Shown piece by piece: positions 40,087 through 49,804 of a DNA stretch of 64,000 bases (its first letter is position 1; every line of letters starts with the position of its first letter). The stretch covers positions 372,001 through 436,000 of the forward strand of contig NZ_RQES01000018.1 in assembly GCF_004769405.1 (NCBI RefSeq), read 5' to 3'. Source of the stretch: Leptospira selangorensis (GTDB taxonomy: Bacteria; Spirochaetota; Leptospiria; Leptospirales; Leptospiraceae). The notes under the pieces are model-generated. The model did not search any database, was not told the DNA's origin, and saw only the letters and a list, made by a program, of their open reading frames with translations. The position numbers and the translations under genes were made by a program.

Positions 40087-41271
40087 ATGCAAGAAACGAT
40101 TTTGGACAAGGCGGTTCCTTTTTTCTTGGGACTTGCCTTGATAGAATTTATATGGGGAAGAAGGAAATCAGTTTATAGATGGAATGATTCTGTTTCCGAT
40201 CTAGCAACCGGGATTTTATATTCTTTTACAGGGGTTATAATTACCTTAGGCGCCATTCTACTATATGATAAAATTAGAATATATTATTCTGTCCAAAGCC
40301 TTTTTCATTTGGGGGATTTTCCATCTTCTTCTCCTTTGATAAAAACTGCAGAGGGTTGGCAATTCAACCTAGAATCGTTTCTTGCATGGACATTTGTTCT
40401 CATCGCTGTTGATTTTATTTATTATTGGTTCCATAGAGCAACTCATGAGATCCATTTTCTATGGGCCTGCCATGTGACCCATCATTCCAGCGAAGAATTT
40501 AATCTAACTGTTGCACTTAGGCAGTCCATGTTCCAAAGGATCTTTGAATATGCTTTCAATCTTCCTTTGGCTTTGCTCGGAATTCCTTGGTGGATGTTCT
40601 TTATTTGCCATGGTATCTTGAAGATCTATCAATTCTGGGTCCATACTAGATTAATCGGTAAATTGGGTTGGATGGAAAAAGTGCTTCTGACTCCTTCTCA
40701 CCATAGAGTCCACCATGGAAGAGATCCAGAATATTTGGATAAGAATCATGGCGGGATACTCATCCTTTGGGATCGTTGGTTTGGAACATACACGGAAGAG
40801 AAGAAGGAGCCGATCTACGGATTAACGGAACCTCTTCCTACATTCAATCCTATCTGGGCAAATTTGCATGTGTATATTTCTCTTTGGAATTTAGTGAAGG
40901 CCACCCCTAGTTGGAAAGATAAACTTCTTCTTCTGATCAAAAAACCGGACTGGAGACCTGATTCGTTAGGAGGAGAGAAGAAGGTCCCTGAAATAAACAG
41001 ATCCACTTATACGAAATTCGATCCGACCATTTCTAGTTCCAGAAAGGTATATGGAGTTTTGCAATTTGTCGTTCTTGCGGGTCTTTCCGTCTATCTGTTG
41101 AAACTTATAAAATTGGGAAAGATATCTTTGGCTTTGTATTCAGGCTTTGGTCTTTGGTTCCTCTTTGCTTTTTTAAGTTTAGGTCTTGTATGGAACGGAA
41201 GGACTAAAATGGAAAAATGGGAAGTTCTAAAGTTCGTATTATTAGGTGTTCTGGTTTGGAATCTAAAATAG
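40087..41271 (+). CDS. sterol desaturase/fatty acid hydroxylase family protein
   Basis: An integral membrane di-iron enzyme candidate of 394 aa. The three histidine boxes are HRATHEIH (from His116), HVTHHS and HHRVHH, diagnostic of the family. Several TM helices precede and surround them, and two more follow at the C-terminus (about 320-390), an extension beyond the usual domain. A GTG three codons upstream (40078) is possible, but TAAGAG sits at better spacing for this ATG. Partner SDR just upstream. Substrate may be a fatty-acid or alkyl-lipid chain; this is inference. Confidence 0.9.
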   Translation: MQETILDKAVPFFLGLALIEFIWGRRKSVYRWNDSVSDLATGILYSFTGVIITLGAILLYDKIRIYYSVQSLFHLGDFPSSSPLIKTAEGWQFNLESFLAWTFVLIAVDFIYYWFHRATHEIHFLWACHVTHHSSEEFNLTVALRQSMFQRIFEYAFNLPLALLGIPWWMFFICHGILKIYQFWVHTRLIGKLGWMEKVLLTPSHHRVHHGRDPEYLDKNHGGILILWDRWFGTYTEEKKEPIYGLTEPLPTFNPIWANLHVYISLWNLVKATPSWKDKLLLLIKKPDWRPDSLGGEKKVPEINRSTYTKFDPTISSSRKVYGVLQFVVLAGLSVYLLKLIKLGKISLALYSGFGLWFLFAFLSLGLVWNGRTKMEKWEVLKFVLLGVLVWNLK

Positions 41272-41424
41272 TCTCTTAGATTCTATCCTTTAGTTCGTGT
41301 AACAAACAATCCACATTCTCTCAGGCGAGGTGAAAAGCTTCGCTTGATCAATCTATACCTTCTTCTAAAGATTGCCTAGGAATCAAAATCCGAATTTGAA
41401 ATAGAATATCATTGGGAGGCAAGC

Positions 41425-42606
41425 TTGAATTCACCGCTTCAATTCGAATTACCAGAGGAATTACAACAACTCAGAGAACTGGTCAGGGACGTAGTCAGAA
41501 AGGAAGTCGTTCCGAACAGAATGCACTACGACGAAAATAACGAGTATCCGAAAGCTATTTTACAAAAATTTAAAGAAGCAGGATTATACCAGGCATTGTT
41601 CGACGAAGAACATGGTGGACTAGGTTACGGAATGATGGGAGGTATCGTCCTCGCTGAAGAAGTTTCCTGGGGATGTTTAGGTGTGAACACCGCATTTACT
41701 TCTACAAAATTAGGCGCTCTACCGATCGATGTGGGAGGGACCAAGGCTCAAAAAGATAAATGGCTTCCTCTTCTTGCTTCGGGAGAAAAAACCGCTGCAT
41801 TCGGTTTATCGGAACCTGGAGCGGGCTCCGACGTTCCTGCAATGGCTACCACTGCAGTGAAAAAAGGGGACCGTTATGTTTTGAACGGAACAAAACAATG
41901 GATCAGCAGTGCAGGCCAAGCTGATATTTATACAGTATTTGCGATGACTGATAAAGACAGAGGTCCAAGAGGGATTTCTTGTTTTATCATAGAAAAAGGA
42001 ACCAAAGGATTTTCTTTCGGAAAGAAGGAAGATAAGTTGGGAATCAGATGTTCTGAAACAAGACAACTTATTATGGAAGATTGCGAGATCCCTGAAGAAA
42101 ATCTTTTGGGCGGAAAAGAGAATATGGGATTCTTACATGCGTTCAAGACTCTTATACTTTCTAGACCTGCTGTAGCAGCAGGAGCAGTCGGTTTAATGCA
42201 AGGTGCATTCGATGCAGCGATCGAATATGCTAGGGAAAGGGAACAATTTGGGACTACAATCGCTTCTTTCCAAGCAATCCAGCATATGCTTGCCGACATG
42301 GCCATCAAGATAGAAGGATCCAGACTTCTGACTTATAAAGCGGGAGTGTATGCGGAGACTTTCCATAAGGATGCTGCAAAATTTTCCGCAATGGCAAAAT
42401 GTTATGCATCCGATTCTTCCGTCCAAGTCGCGTCAGACGCGGTGCAAATTTTCGGCGGATACGGATATACCAAAGAATACCCGGTGGAAAAATTTTACAG
42501 GGACGCTAAAATCCTACAGATCTACGAAGGCACAAGCCAGATCCAGAGGAATGAAATTGCCGCAGGACTCATAAAAGATGCGGCGTCCAAAAACAAAAAA
42601 GGCTAA
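41425..42606 (+). CDS. acyl-CoA dehydrogenase, short form
   Basis: A 393-aa FAD-dependent acyl-CoA dehydrogenase with all standard elements: [11 protein letters not shown] and WISSAGQAD for [34 protein letters not shown], and the [14 protein letters not shown] loop with the usual catalytic Glu. The start is TTG at 41425 after GGGAGG. It is followed 30 bases later by the 7TM kinase gene in the same direction. Chain-length specificity not known. Confidence 0.95.
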   Translation: MNSPLQFELPEELQQLRELVRDVVRKEVVPNRMHYDENNEYPKAILQKFKEAGLYQALFDEEHGGLGYGMMGGIVLAEEVSWGCLGVNTAFTSTKLGALPIDVGGTKAQKDKWLPLLASGEKTAAFGLSEPGAGSDVPAMATTAVKKGDRYVLNGTKQWISSAGQADIYTVFAMTDKDRGPRGISCFIIEKGTKGFSFGKKEDKLGIRCSETRQLIMEDCEIPEENLLGGKENMGFLHAFKTLILSRPAVAAGAVGLMQGAFDAAIEYAREREQFGTTIASFQAIQHMLADMAIKIEGSRLLTYKAGVYAETFHKDAAKFSAMAKCYASDSSVQVASDAVQIFGGYGYTKEYPVEKFYRDAKILQIYEGTSQIQRNEIAAGLIKDAASKNKKG

Positions 42607-42636
42607 AATCCTCTTTTAGTCTCCGAGGGGAGAATT

Positions 42637-44865
42637 TTGACTTGCTTGCCGATCCGGTACGGTCAAACTTTTCCCTCCGGTTTTTTAGAAAGAGTGAAAG
42701 GGTTTTTGGACATCCAGAATTTTCTACCTTGGAGAGTTTTTTGTAAACTCTCGTTCATTCTTTTGACCCTTTCCATTTTTAATCCGATTTTTGCGTTCGA
42801 TCCTTCTTCTCTTCCTTATGATGGGATCTCTTTGGTTTCTTACGCGGAGGTTTGGGTCGACGAAGAAGGGGATACCGGTTTCGAAAAAATGCAAAGGCAG
42901 GAGTTTTATCCTCTTCCTTCCGCGAGTTTAGGATATTCGGACCAGGCTCATTGGTTCAAGATCCCTCTTGAAAACAAATCTTCAAATTCAGTTTCCTGGA
43001 TTTTGGAAATCCATTATAGCCAATTGGACAAGGCAGAATTATACCTGGCCTCCAAAGGGGACAAGGTTTTGTTTCGAGGAGGGGACAGAGTTCCTTTTAG
43101 CGAGAGACCTATCCAATATAGATTTCCTAGTTTTCCTTTGGAGTTAAAAGCAGGAGAGAAAGACACAGTTTATCTAAAGATCCAAACTAAAAGTTCGATA
43201 AACTTTGCTGCGTTCGCTTATAAGTCCGAGGACTTTTTCTCTAATATAAGTAATGAGCAGATATTACTTGGGATCTATTTCGGATCTCTTTTGGTAATGG
43301 CATTATACAATCTATTTTTGTTCTTATCCACCAAGGAAAAAACGTACTTAGCATTTTTCGGGTATGTGGGTGCCGGAGTGCTCGCTCAATGGTCACTTCA
43401 CGGATATTCTTTCCAATTTTTCTGGCCGAACTCTGTAGTTTGGGCAAGCCATATCATCACTTCTTTTACTTTTTTGGTTTCAGGGACGACTGCGGATTTT
43501 ATCCGACTTTATTTCGATGCTCCTAATAATTATCCGAACTCTAATAAGGTTTTAAAAGGAATATCAATTTTATCTTATGTACTTGTAGTAGTCGGATATT
43601 TTTTCCCGTTTGGATTTGCATTAGCACTTTATGTTTTTTTATCCACGATCACCTTGGCAGCAATCTTGTTTTTGGGCTTCCAAGGGTTTTCAAGGAATTT
43701 AAGGTCCGCACTTTTCTTTTTGGGAGCTTGGATCGCACTCGTTGCCGGAGCATTCGTATTTACTTTACGTTTTTCAGGGATCATTCCTCATACAATCTCT
43801 TTGGCGTATTGGGGAGTAGAGATCGGAACCGCGATGCATATTCTTCTTTTGGCATTAGCCTTGGCTGATAGGGTCAATGATCTGTCCAAAGATCTTTCTT
43901 CTAAGGTGGAGGATCTGAACGAGGCAAAACATGCAATCGAACAATCCGAGCTAAGGTTTAGGAATTTGTTTGAAGGAGCGGAAGAACTTCTTCTTACATT
44001 GGACCAAGAAGGGAATATCAAGGATGCGAACCGTACTCTTTCCAGACTCACGGGTTATAAACCTGCAGAAGTAGAAGGCAAAAATTTCTTGGATCTGATC
44101 TATACTCTGGATACGCAAGAAGGATCTATCGTACTTCTTCTTGCAAAAGAGAAATTAGAAGAACATTTAAGAACCAGGAAAACTGTGGAGTTCCATTCTG
44201 AATTCAAACAGAAATATGTAATGGAACCTAAACCGGTAAAGATCCGCCTCCAATCTTTTGAGAGTGAGGCGGGAAGGAAGGTATTAGGTAAAGTTTCTGA
44301 AATTTCCGAAGACATTCTGTCCCGCTTTTTACTCTCTGAAAGTATGCATTTTACTGTGAATAATTATCTCAGAAATGCGGATATCCTGAGTAGGCAGCTG
44401 ACTTCTAATCTGAGTCAATTTGCCGGTTCCGAAGTGATCACTGCGATTCGTACATGCCTTAGAGAAGTTTTGATCAATGCGATCGAACATGGGAACTTGG
44501 GCATCAGCTTTGATGAGAAAACGGATGCGATGAAGTCGGGAAATTATATGGAGTTCATCCAAAAAAGACAAAGAGAGGCATTTTACGGGGCTAGGAACGT
44601 AAAAGTGGCTTATTCCCTGAATTCAAAACGGATCGGTTTCGAGATAGAGGACGAGGGAGACGGCTTTGATTTTAAGAAGGTGTTAAATTTGGACGGAGAA
44701 AAACTGAACGAGGAAAGTTATACTCATGGTCGTGGGATCATGATGACCCGAAAAGTTTTCGATGTGGTGAAGTTTAACGATAAAGGAAATAAAGTCCTTC
44801 TGATCAAATACCTCCAAAAACCTCTCAAATACAAAAGAGAGCCCAGTTCCTTAGATATTGATTAA
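42637..44865 (+). CDS. 7TM sensor with PAS and RsbW-like HATPase domain
   Basis: A 742-aa signalling protein. After a signal-like hydrophobic stretch (about 35-53) come a DISM extracellular beta domain (about 60-190) and seven TM helices (about 200-405) of the 7TMR-DISM type. A PAS domain follows (about 445-560), then an HATPase module. The HATPase N-box is LREVLINAIEHGN (near 608) and the G-box is EDEGDGFDF/GRGIMM, as in RsbW/SpoIIAB-type serine kinases. I see no His-containing dimerisation helix. It is therefore more like a partner-switching kinase than a His kinase. TTG start after GAGGGGAGAA. Confidence 0.88.
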   Translation: MTCLPIRYGQTFPSGFLERVKGFLDIQNFLPWRVFCKLSFILLTLSIFNPIFAFDPSSLPYDGISLVSYAEVWVDEEGDTGFEKMQRQEFYPLPSASLGYSDQAHWFKIPLENKSSNSVSWILEIHYSQLDKAELYLASKGDKVLFRGGDRVPFSERPIQYRFPSFPLELKAGEKDTVYLKIQTKSSINFAAFAYKSEDFFSNISNEQILLGIYFGSLLVMALYNLFLFLSTKEKTYLAFFGYVGAGVLAQWSLHGYSFQFFWPNSVVWASHIITSFTFLVSGTTADFIRLYFDAPNNYPNSNKVLKGISILSYVLVVVGYFFPFGFALALYVFLSTITLAAILFLGFQGFSRNLRSALFFLGAWIALVAGAFVFTLRFSGIIPHTISLAYWGVEIGTAMHILLLALALADRVNDLSKDLSSKVEDLNEAKHAIEQSELRFRNLFEGAEELLLTLDQEGNIKDANRTLSRLTGYKPAEVEGKNFLDLIYTLDTQEGSIVLLLAKEKLEEHLRTRKTVEFHSEFKQKYVMEPKPVKIRLQSFESEAGRKVLGKVSEISEDILSRFLLSESMHFTVNNYLRNADILSRQLTSNLSQFAGSEVITAIRTCLREVLINAIEHGNLGISFDEKTDAMKSGNYMEFIQKRQREAFYGARNVKVAYSLNSKRIGFEIEDEGDGFDFKKVLNLDGEKLNEESYTHGRGIMMTRKVFDVVKFNDKGNKVLLIKYLQKPLKYKREPSSLDID

Positions 44866-44974
44866 TATTTCCTAACTTATATTCTATAACCCAATTTTAC
44901 AGTTGATTTGATCTTAGATCGGCTTAGACCATTGTTTCGGTTATAAGCCAGCGCCGAGAGGTTTAATCATTCTT

Positions 44975-45613
44975 ATGAAACATGTATATCTGATCGTATT
45001 TCTTTTAATTCCTATGCAGATATTTTCTTGGGATCTGGAGAAGGAAAAAAACGGGATCACTGTCCATACTAGAACTGTGGAAGGTTCCGAATTAAAAGAG
45101 TTTCGTGGAAAAACAAAACTTAAAACTGATCTGAATACTGTGATCTCTTTAATGGAAGATAATCCGAATTACGTTACTTGGTTTAAAAATTGTAAACATG
45201 CAGAAGCGGTTAAGGTCCTGAATACGAAGGAAAAGTATATTTATATCCAGAATGGTGCTCCTTGGCCGGTGAATGATAGAGACTTTGTGATCCATACTGT
45301 TTTTAGTCAGGACAAAACTACCGGAGCGGTAACTTATTCGATCCGGCCTGTTGCAAATATAGTGGCCGAGAAAAAGGGACTAGTAAGAGGAACACTTAAG
45401 GGTTTTTGGAAATTTGTTCCGGTAGGAGACGAGATAGAAGTTACCTACCAGATACTAAGTGACCCGGGTGGAAGTATCCCTACTTCTATCGCGAATTTTG
45501 TGGTGGTAGATATTCCTTACGAAACATTAAGGAAAATGAAGGAAAAAGTGACCGAGTCTAAATATATTAACTCTCAAAAACACCCGGATTTGATCCTTCC
45601 AGTTTCTAACTAA
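44975..45613 (+). CDS. START/SRPBCC lipid-binding domain protein, exported
   Basis: A 212-aa protein with a signal peptide (MKHVYLIVFLLIPMQIFSW) followed by a START-like domain: NGITVHTRTVEGS, then VTWFKNCKHAEAVKVL, NDRDFVIHT and VTYQILSDPGGSIPTSIAN. START domains carry lipids or sterols in a hydrophobic cavity. Probably periplasmic. Not coupled to its neighbours. Confidence 0.85.
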   Translation: MKHVYLIVFLLIPMQIFSWDLEKEKNGITVHTRTVEGSELKEFRGKTKLKTDLNTVISLMEDNPNYVTWFKNCKHAEAVKVLNTKEKYIYIQNGAPWPVNDRDFVIHTVFSQDKTTGAVTYSIRPVANIVAEKKGLVRGTLKGFWKFVPVGDEIEVTYQILSDPGGSIPTSIANFVVVDIPYETLRKMKEKVTESKYINSQKHPDLILPVSN

Positions 45614-45624
45614 GTATTAGGATT

Positions 45625-46560
45625 TTATAATTTATAATTCACGCCGAAAAACAGTCCGCCATATGCGGACTGCATGTCCAACTTTCTGGAATATTGGTTG
45701 GAAAGTAGTATATTGTCTTGGTTCGTAGATTCCGTAAGAGGAGAAAGTCTTCCATCCTGTCTTATATAAAATGAGGCAGTATCTCCGTTAAAGGAGCCGT
45801 CGAATGAAGTGATATTGATCCAGGCCAAATAAGTCCCGAAACTTAAACTAACTCTTTCATTGATCGGATGGATCAAGGAACCTTCTAATCTGAATTCTAA
45901 TCCGCTTCCTCTCATATTTCCATTTTGTTGGTAATATTCTTTTCCGTTTGTGGCGTAACCTTTCGTTACCCATAATGCTCTTGTGATCCCGAGGCCAAGC
46001 CCTGTTTCCCAACGGAAGTATCTGTTCAGTCTACCTTCTTGCCAGACCATTCCTAAAACGTAAAAACTTTCCATTTCGAAATTCAGTTTAGTATAAAAAG
46101 GTTCGGAGGTAAGGTTAGTGAGATGAAATGGATCGAAATATCTATATCCGCCTATTATCCCGACCTTAAAATTTTCGCTTAGCCTGGTCCTGGCTAAAAA
46201 TTCTCCTTGGATACTTCCTCTTGTGTTTTCTTGCTTTGTTTGGCTTGCCACTAGAGGATTCAAGTTGGAACTAAAACCGTTTAAATTCTGATCGAATCTG
46301 TTCGGTCCTCTCATTCCAAAGCCGAATCTGGCGCCGAATTCCCAAGTATCCGGAGTTTCTGGAGCCCTGTTTTCAGGCATTTCCTTCAGTTTAGGAGTGG
46401 TTATAACACTTTCTTCTGCACCCAAGGAAATCATTCCGAATACTAGCCCGGTCAGGATGATAGAATAGACACTTGCTCTTCTACCTTTAGGCCCCGACGA
46501 CTTTTTAAAAAGGAGTGGTTTTGGGACTGGATGCGTGAAAACTGTGTAGGAGCCCGGCAT
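45625..46560 (-). CDS. putative outer-membrane beta-barrel protein
   Basis: A 311-aa protein in the chosen frame (start 46560, MPGSYTVF). A hydrophobic segment near residues 30-47 (VYSIILTGLVFGMISLGAEE) looks like a signal peptide with a long charged N-region. The mature part is rich in Gly, Tyr, Phe and alternating residues with glycine turns, ending in VNYKL with a penultimate-to-last aromatic/hydrophobic pattern typical of outer-membrane proteins. A start at 46635 would overlap the divergent transporter gene. It is convergent with the START gene. Function unknown. Confidence 0.72.
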   Translation of the reverse strand: MPGSYTVFTHPVPKPLLFKKSSGPKGRRASVYSIILTGLVFGMISLGAEESVITTPKLKEMPENRAPETPDTWEFGARFGFGMRGPNRFDQNLNGFSSNLNPLVASQTKQENTRGSIQGEFLARTRLSENFKVGIIGGYRYFDPFHLTNLTSEPFYTKLNFEMESFYVLGMVWQEGRLNRYFRWETGLGLGITRALWVTKGYATNGKEYYQQNGNMRGSGLEFRLEGSLIHPINERVSLSFGTYLAWINITSFDGSFNGDTASFYIRQDGRLSPLTESTNQDNILLSNQYSRKLDMQSAYGGLFFGVNYKL

Positions 46561-46625
46561 GCTAGCAGAATTTTCCGGGCCAATAATTCTAAAAGCCTTT
46601 ATTTTTAAGGAAAAGATGGATTGGA

Positions 46626-48848
46626 ATGCTAACAACTAAACTATTTCCGTTCTTGGATTTGGATCTTTTAAAACCATATTTTTATTTTTTACTCTTCATC
46701 GGGTTGTACCTAACATTCCGTTTAAAGTTTCCACAAATCCGTTTTTTATTCTTAGCGATTAAAATTTTTTCCGGGAACATGGACTACAAAGGTTCCAGAG
46801 GACGTTTAGTACATTCTCAAGCATTCTATGCCGGAACAGGATCTTCCTTACTTCCGGGAGCAGTGCTTGGTTCCGCACTTGCATTAGTATTAGCGGGTCC
46901 GGGAGTTTTACTTTGGATCTGGCTTTCTAGTTTTCTGATCATGCCACTTCGTTTTGTTTCTTCCACACTTGCGATCCGATTCAGGATCAAGTTGGAAAGT
47001 GGAAGATATCTTTCAGGTCCAATGTATTTTATAGAAAAAGCGCTTAGAGCTAGATGGCTTGCTATCGCTTTTTCTTTGGCTTGTTTGTTAACAGTACTTT
47101 CTATGGGAAGTGCGATCCCTATTTTGGGAGCTTCCTTTTTAGCACAGAATGGACTGGATATCCAAGGGATGACAGTTCCGTTTTTAGTTTCTATCATAGT
47201 AGTATTCGTAGTATTAGGCGGGATCAGAAGGATCGGAAAAGTTTCCTCTTATATCGCTCCTATAGGTCTCATTCTATTTTTCTTAAGTTATGTTCTATTG
47301 TTCAGAGATCATCTGGGCAATTTTTACTTTTTCTTAGAGTCCGTATTCAAAGAAGCGATGCAACCATTCTCCTTACTACTTGGAGGAGGATTTTCTCTCG
47401 CAAGGATTTTCAGCACAGGAACAGGAATGTTCTTCTTATCCACTGAAACCGGGATCGGAAAGAGTGCAGGAGTAGCAGGTGTGGTTCGTACTGATTCTGC
47501 CGCGAAACAGGGAATCGTAAGCATGCTTGCCACATTTTTCGAAGGTTTTGTGATCTCTACTTTAGTGATCTATGCATTATTTTCCTTCGGAGTTAAGGAT
47601 CTCGAGTCTGTTAAAAATTTCTTATACGTTCTAGTAAACGGTCCTACGGATCCTGCAAGACTGGCTTTAATAGCATCCTTCTTATTATTTTCCATAGTCG
47701 CTATCTCCGGATGGTTTTATACCGGTGAACAGAATGCCAGATATATCTTCGGGGAAAAATTCGCAAACGCGTATAGGATCTTATTTATAGCTTCTCTACT
47801 TGGTTCCGCTTATGCTTATGTTCAATACGGAGAAAATTTTTTATTACAAGTATTCGGTATCGGTTATGGGCTCGCACTTATTACTGCGGTCCCAGTGCTC
47901 ATCAGTTTGGTCCTTTTAGCTAAGGTTGCTCAAGGGGAACTTAGGAAATTCCTGGAGGGTGGGGCACATTACGAGATCTTTAAGGACTTCTATCTTCTTC
48001 TTCTTTCTATCCTTCCTAAAAACTTGGTTTCTTTGTTATTTGGGATCTTGGCTTCTTTGAGACTGCCTAGATTTATCATGATCCCGATCTTAAAGGCGTT
48101 TGCAAAAGCGTACAAGATCAATTTGAACGAAGCAGAGTTGGAGATCCAAGAATATAATTCATTAAACCAATTTTTCACCAGAGCTTTAAAAGCAGGAGCA
48201 AGGATCATAGATTCAGCGGAGAACGCGCTTGTTTCTCCTGTGGATGCAAGGATCACAGGTTTTGGAGATATCAATGATCAGGTGATCCTACAGGCAAAAG
48301 GTGTGGATTATAATCTGAAGGAATTGATCGGAGGAGATAAGTATCTTTCCAAATTCCAGAACGGAAAATATATCACATTTTATCTTTCTCCCCAGGACTA
48401 TCATCGGATCCATTCTCCTGCATACGGTAGAATATTAGGATATTATTATGAACCCGGAAAACTATTCCCTGTAAATGAATTGGCTGTTTTCGGGATCAGA
48501 GGACTTTTTCCTAAAAATGAAAGATTGATCACATTCTTACAGACTGAATTCGGACTCGTGGCTGTGATCAAAGTGGGGGCCTCTAACGTAGGTCGTATCC
48601 GTGTGACTTATGATAAAAAGATCATCACGAATACTCTTATTCGAACTACCAAAGAAGAAGATTATAAAGACGTTTCTATCATGATCGAAAAAGGTGCGGA
48701 ACTAGGTAGATTCGAAATGGGTTCAACTGTGATTTTGATCTTAGAAAGAGATACTTTCGATTTTGCGGAACTTCCTCTGAACGAAAAGGTAACTTATGGA
48801 ACCACGATCGGAACTTTCAGAAAACAGGTCTTAAAACTTCCTAGATAA
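46626..48848 (+). CDS. AGCS-like transporter fused to phosphatidylserine decarboxylase
   Basis: A 740-aa fusion. Residues 1-445 show the sodium:alanine symporter (AGCS) layout of about ten TM helices, with [37 protein letters not shown] and [13 protein letters not shown]. The family's GTGNIaGVA sodium/alanine site is altered to [10 protein letters not shown]. Residues about 455-740 are a complete [24 protein letters not shown] (near 538), [12 protein letters not shown] (near 590), [13 protein letters not shown], and the autocleavage MGST at Gly699-Ser700. PSD makes phosphatidylethanolamine from phosphatidylserine. The following DUF971 gene starts one base after the stop, so they form an operon. 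Transport activity is doubtful; decarboxylase well supported. Confidence 0.92.
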   Translation: MLTTKLFPFLDLDLLKPYFYFLLFIGLYLTFRLKFPQIRFLFLAIKIFSGNMDYKGSRGRLVHSQAFYAGTGSSLLPGAVLGSALALVLAGPGVLLWIWLSSFLIMPLRFVSSTLAIRFRIKLESGRYLSGPMYFIEKALRARWLAIAFSLACLLTVLSMGSAIPILGASFLAQNGLDIQGMTVPFLVSIIVVFVVLGGIRRIGKVSSYIAPIGLILFFLSYVLLFRDHLGNFYFFLESVFKEAMQPFSLLLGGGFSLARIFSTGTGMFFLSTETGIGKSAGVAGVVRTDSAAKQGIVSMLATFFEGFVISTLVIYALFSFGVKDLESVKNFLYVLVNGPTDPARLALIASFLLFSIVAISGWFYTGEQNARYIFGEKFANAYRILFIASLLGSAYAYVQYGENFLLQVFGIGYGLALITAVPVLISLVLLAKVAQGELRKFLEGGAHYEIFKDFYLLLLSILPKNLVSLLFGILASLRLPRFIMIPILKAFAKAYKINLNEAELEIQEYNSLNQFFTRALKAGARIIDSAENALVSPVDARITGFGDINDQVILQAKGVDYNLKELIGGDKYLSKFQNGKYITFYLSPQDYHRIHSPAYGRILGYYYEPGKLFPVNELAVFGIRGLFPKNERLITFLQTEFGLVAVIKVGASNVGRIRVTYDKKIITNTLIRTTKEEDYKDVSIMIEKGAELGRFEMGSTVILILERDTFDFAELPLNEKVTYGTTIGTFRKQVLKLPR

Positions 48849-48849
48849 T

Positions 48850-49179
48850 ATGAGTCTTAGTTTAAAAGCTACTACACCAGAAACCATAGAATTCGATGAG
48901 AATATTCTAAAAATAGAATGGAAAGACGGAGTTATCTCCGAATTTCCCCTATTAGAACTCAGAAAAAGATGTCCCTGCGTGGTTTGTAAGGGAGGTCATG
49001 GCGGAAAAATAGGAGCGACAACTGGCGGGATCAAAGATGCCAAATTATTGTCTTTTTCCAAGGTAGGAAGATACGCGATCAATTTGGTCTGGGGAGATTA
49101 TCATAATACAGGCATTTACAGCTTTGATTCTCTCAGATTATATGCGCAGGGAGAACCTGGGGATCTGGGAATTCCCTGA
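48850..49179 (+). CDS. DUF971 family protein
   Basis: A 109-aa protein of the DUF971 (gamma-butyrobetaine hydroxylase N-terminal-like) family. It has ILKIEWKDGVISEFPLLELR, the RCPCVVC zinc-binding-like pattern, and YAINLVWGDYHNTGIYSFDSL. In many bacteria DUF971 proteins are linked to iron-sulphur or Mrp proteins. It follows the transporter-PSD gene after one base, and the next gene follows by 32 bases. Confidence 0.88.
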   Translation: MSLSLKATTPETIEFDENILKIEWKDGVISEFPLLELRKRCPCVVCKGGHGGKIGATTGGIKDAKLLSFSKVGRYAINLVWGDYHNTGIYSFDSLRLYAQGEPGDLGIP

Positions 49180-49211
49180 TTCTGTCTAGAACTACTCTTT
49201 CTAACTAAAAT

Positions 49212-49772
49212 ATGCCCTTTCCAAAGCCGAAATTAATAAAAGGCCTAACGGAGGGAGACAAAAGGGTGATCTTAAAATTTTTGAATCGGGTCCTTTTTGT
49301 CCTTCTGATATTTTCCGTATTCACTTCTCTTTCTCCCGAAAAGAAGAAGGAGCCGAATTCACCTCTTAACCTGACCATTCCTTTCGATTGGTTTCCTATG
49401 GAACCGTTTGCAGGAGGGATTTTTGCGGCAAAAGATTATAATGAGTCTGCAAGTGTTCTGATCACTCGAAAAGAATTAACTGAATCTATAGATCACGGTG
49501 CCCTGAACCGGGAATTTCAAATGGGAGTCATCGACTCTATCAAAAAAGGGAATGGCAGGATACTTGAATTCGGAGAATTAGAAGTAGCAAGTCGCCCCGC
49601 ATTCAGGGTTTATTATAAAGATAAAGGAAGTAATCTTCATATTCTGCATATCACCTTGTTTAAGGAAAACGTAATGTATGGGATCATGTTCTTTTGTTTG
49701 GGAGAAGATCCAGGCCAAAGATACGATGTCCAAAAAATGGTAAAGAAGGCATATTTTAGAGTGGATACTTAA
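49212..49772 (+). CDS. membrane-anchored hypothetical protein
   Basis: A 186-aa protein with one hydrophobic segment (about residues 25-41, FLNRVLFVLLIFSVFTS) that probably anchors it or acts as an uncleaved signal. The rest is soluble and mixed. The fold hint (DYNESASVLITRKEL, then GELEVASRPAFRVYY) resembles proteins of DUF-type periplasmic lipid- or stress-associated families, but I cannot name one. It is in the same direction as the PSD/DUF971 genes. Confidence 0.72.
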   Translation: MPFPKPKLIKGLTEGDKRVILKFLNRVLFVLLIFSVFTSLSPEKKKEPNSPLNLTIPFDWFPMEPFAGGIFAAKDYNESASVLITRKELTESIDHGALNREFQMGVIDSIKKGNGRILEFGELEVASRPAFRVYYKDKGSNLHILHITLFKENVMYGIMFFCLGEDPGQRYDVQKMVKKAYFRVDT

Positions 49773-49804
49773 AAGTCCGACACTGTTCCTAACTTCGATC
49801 CCAG

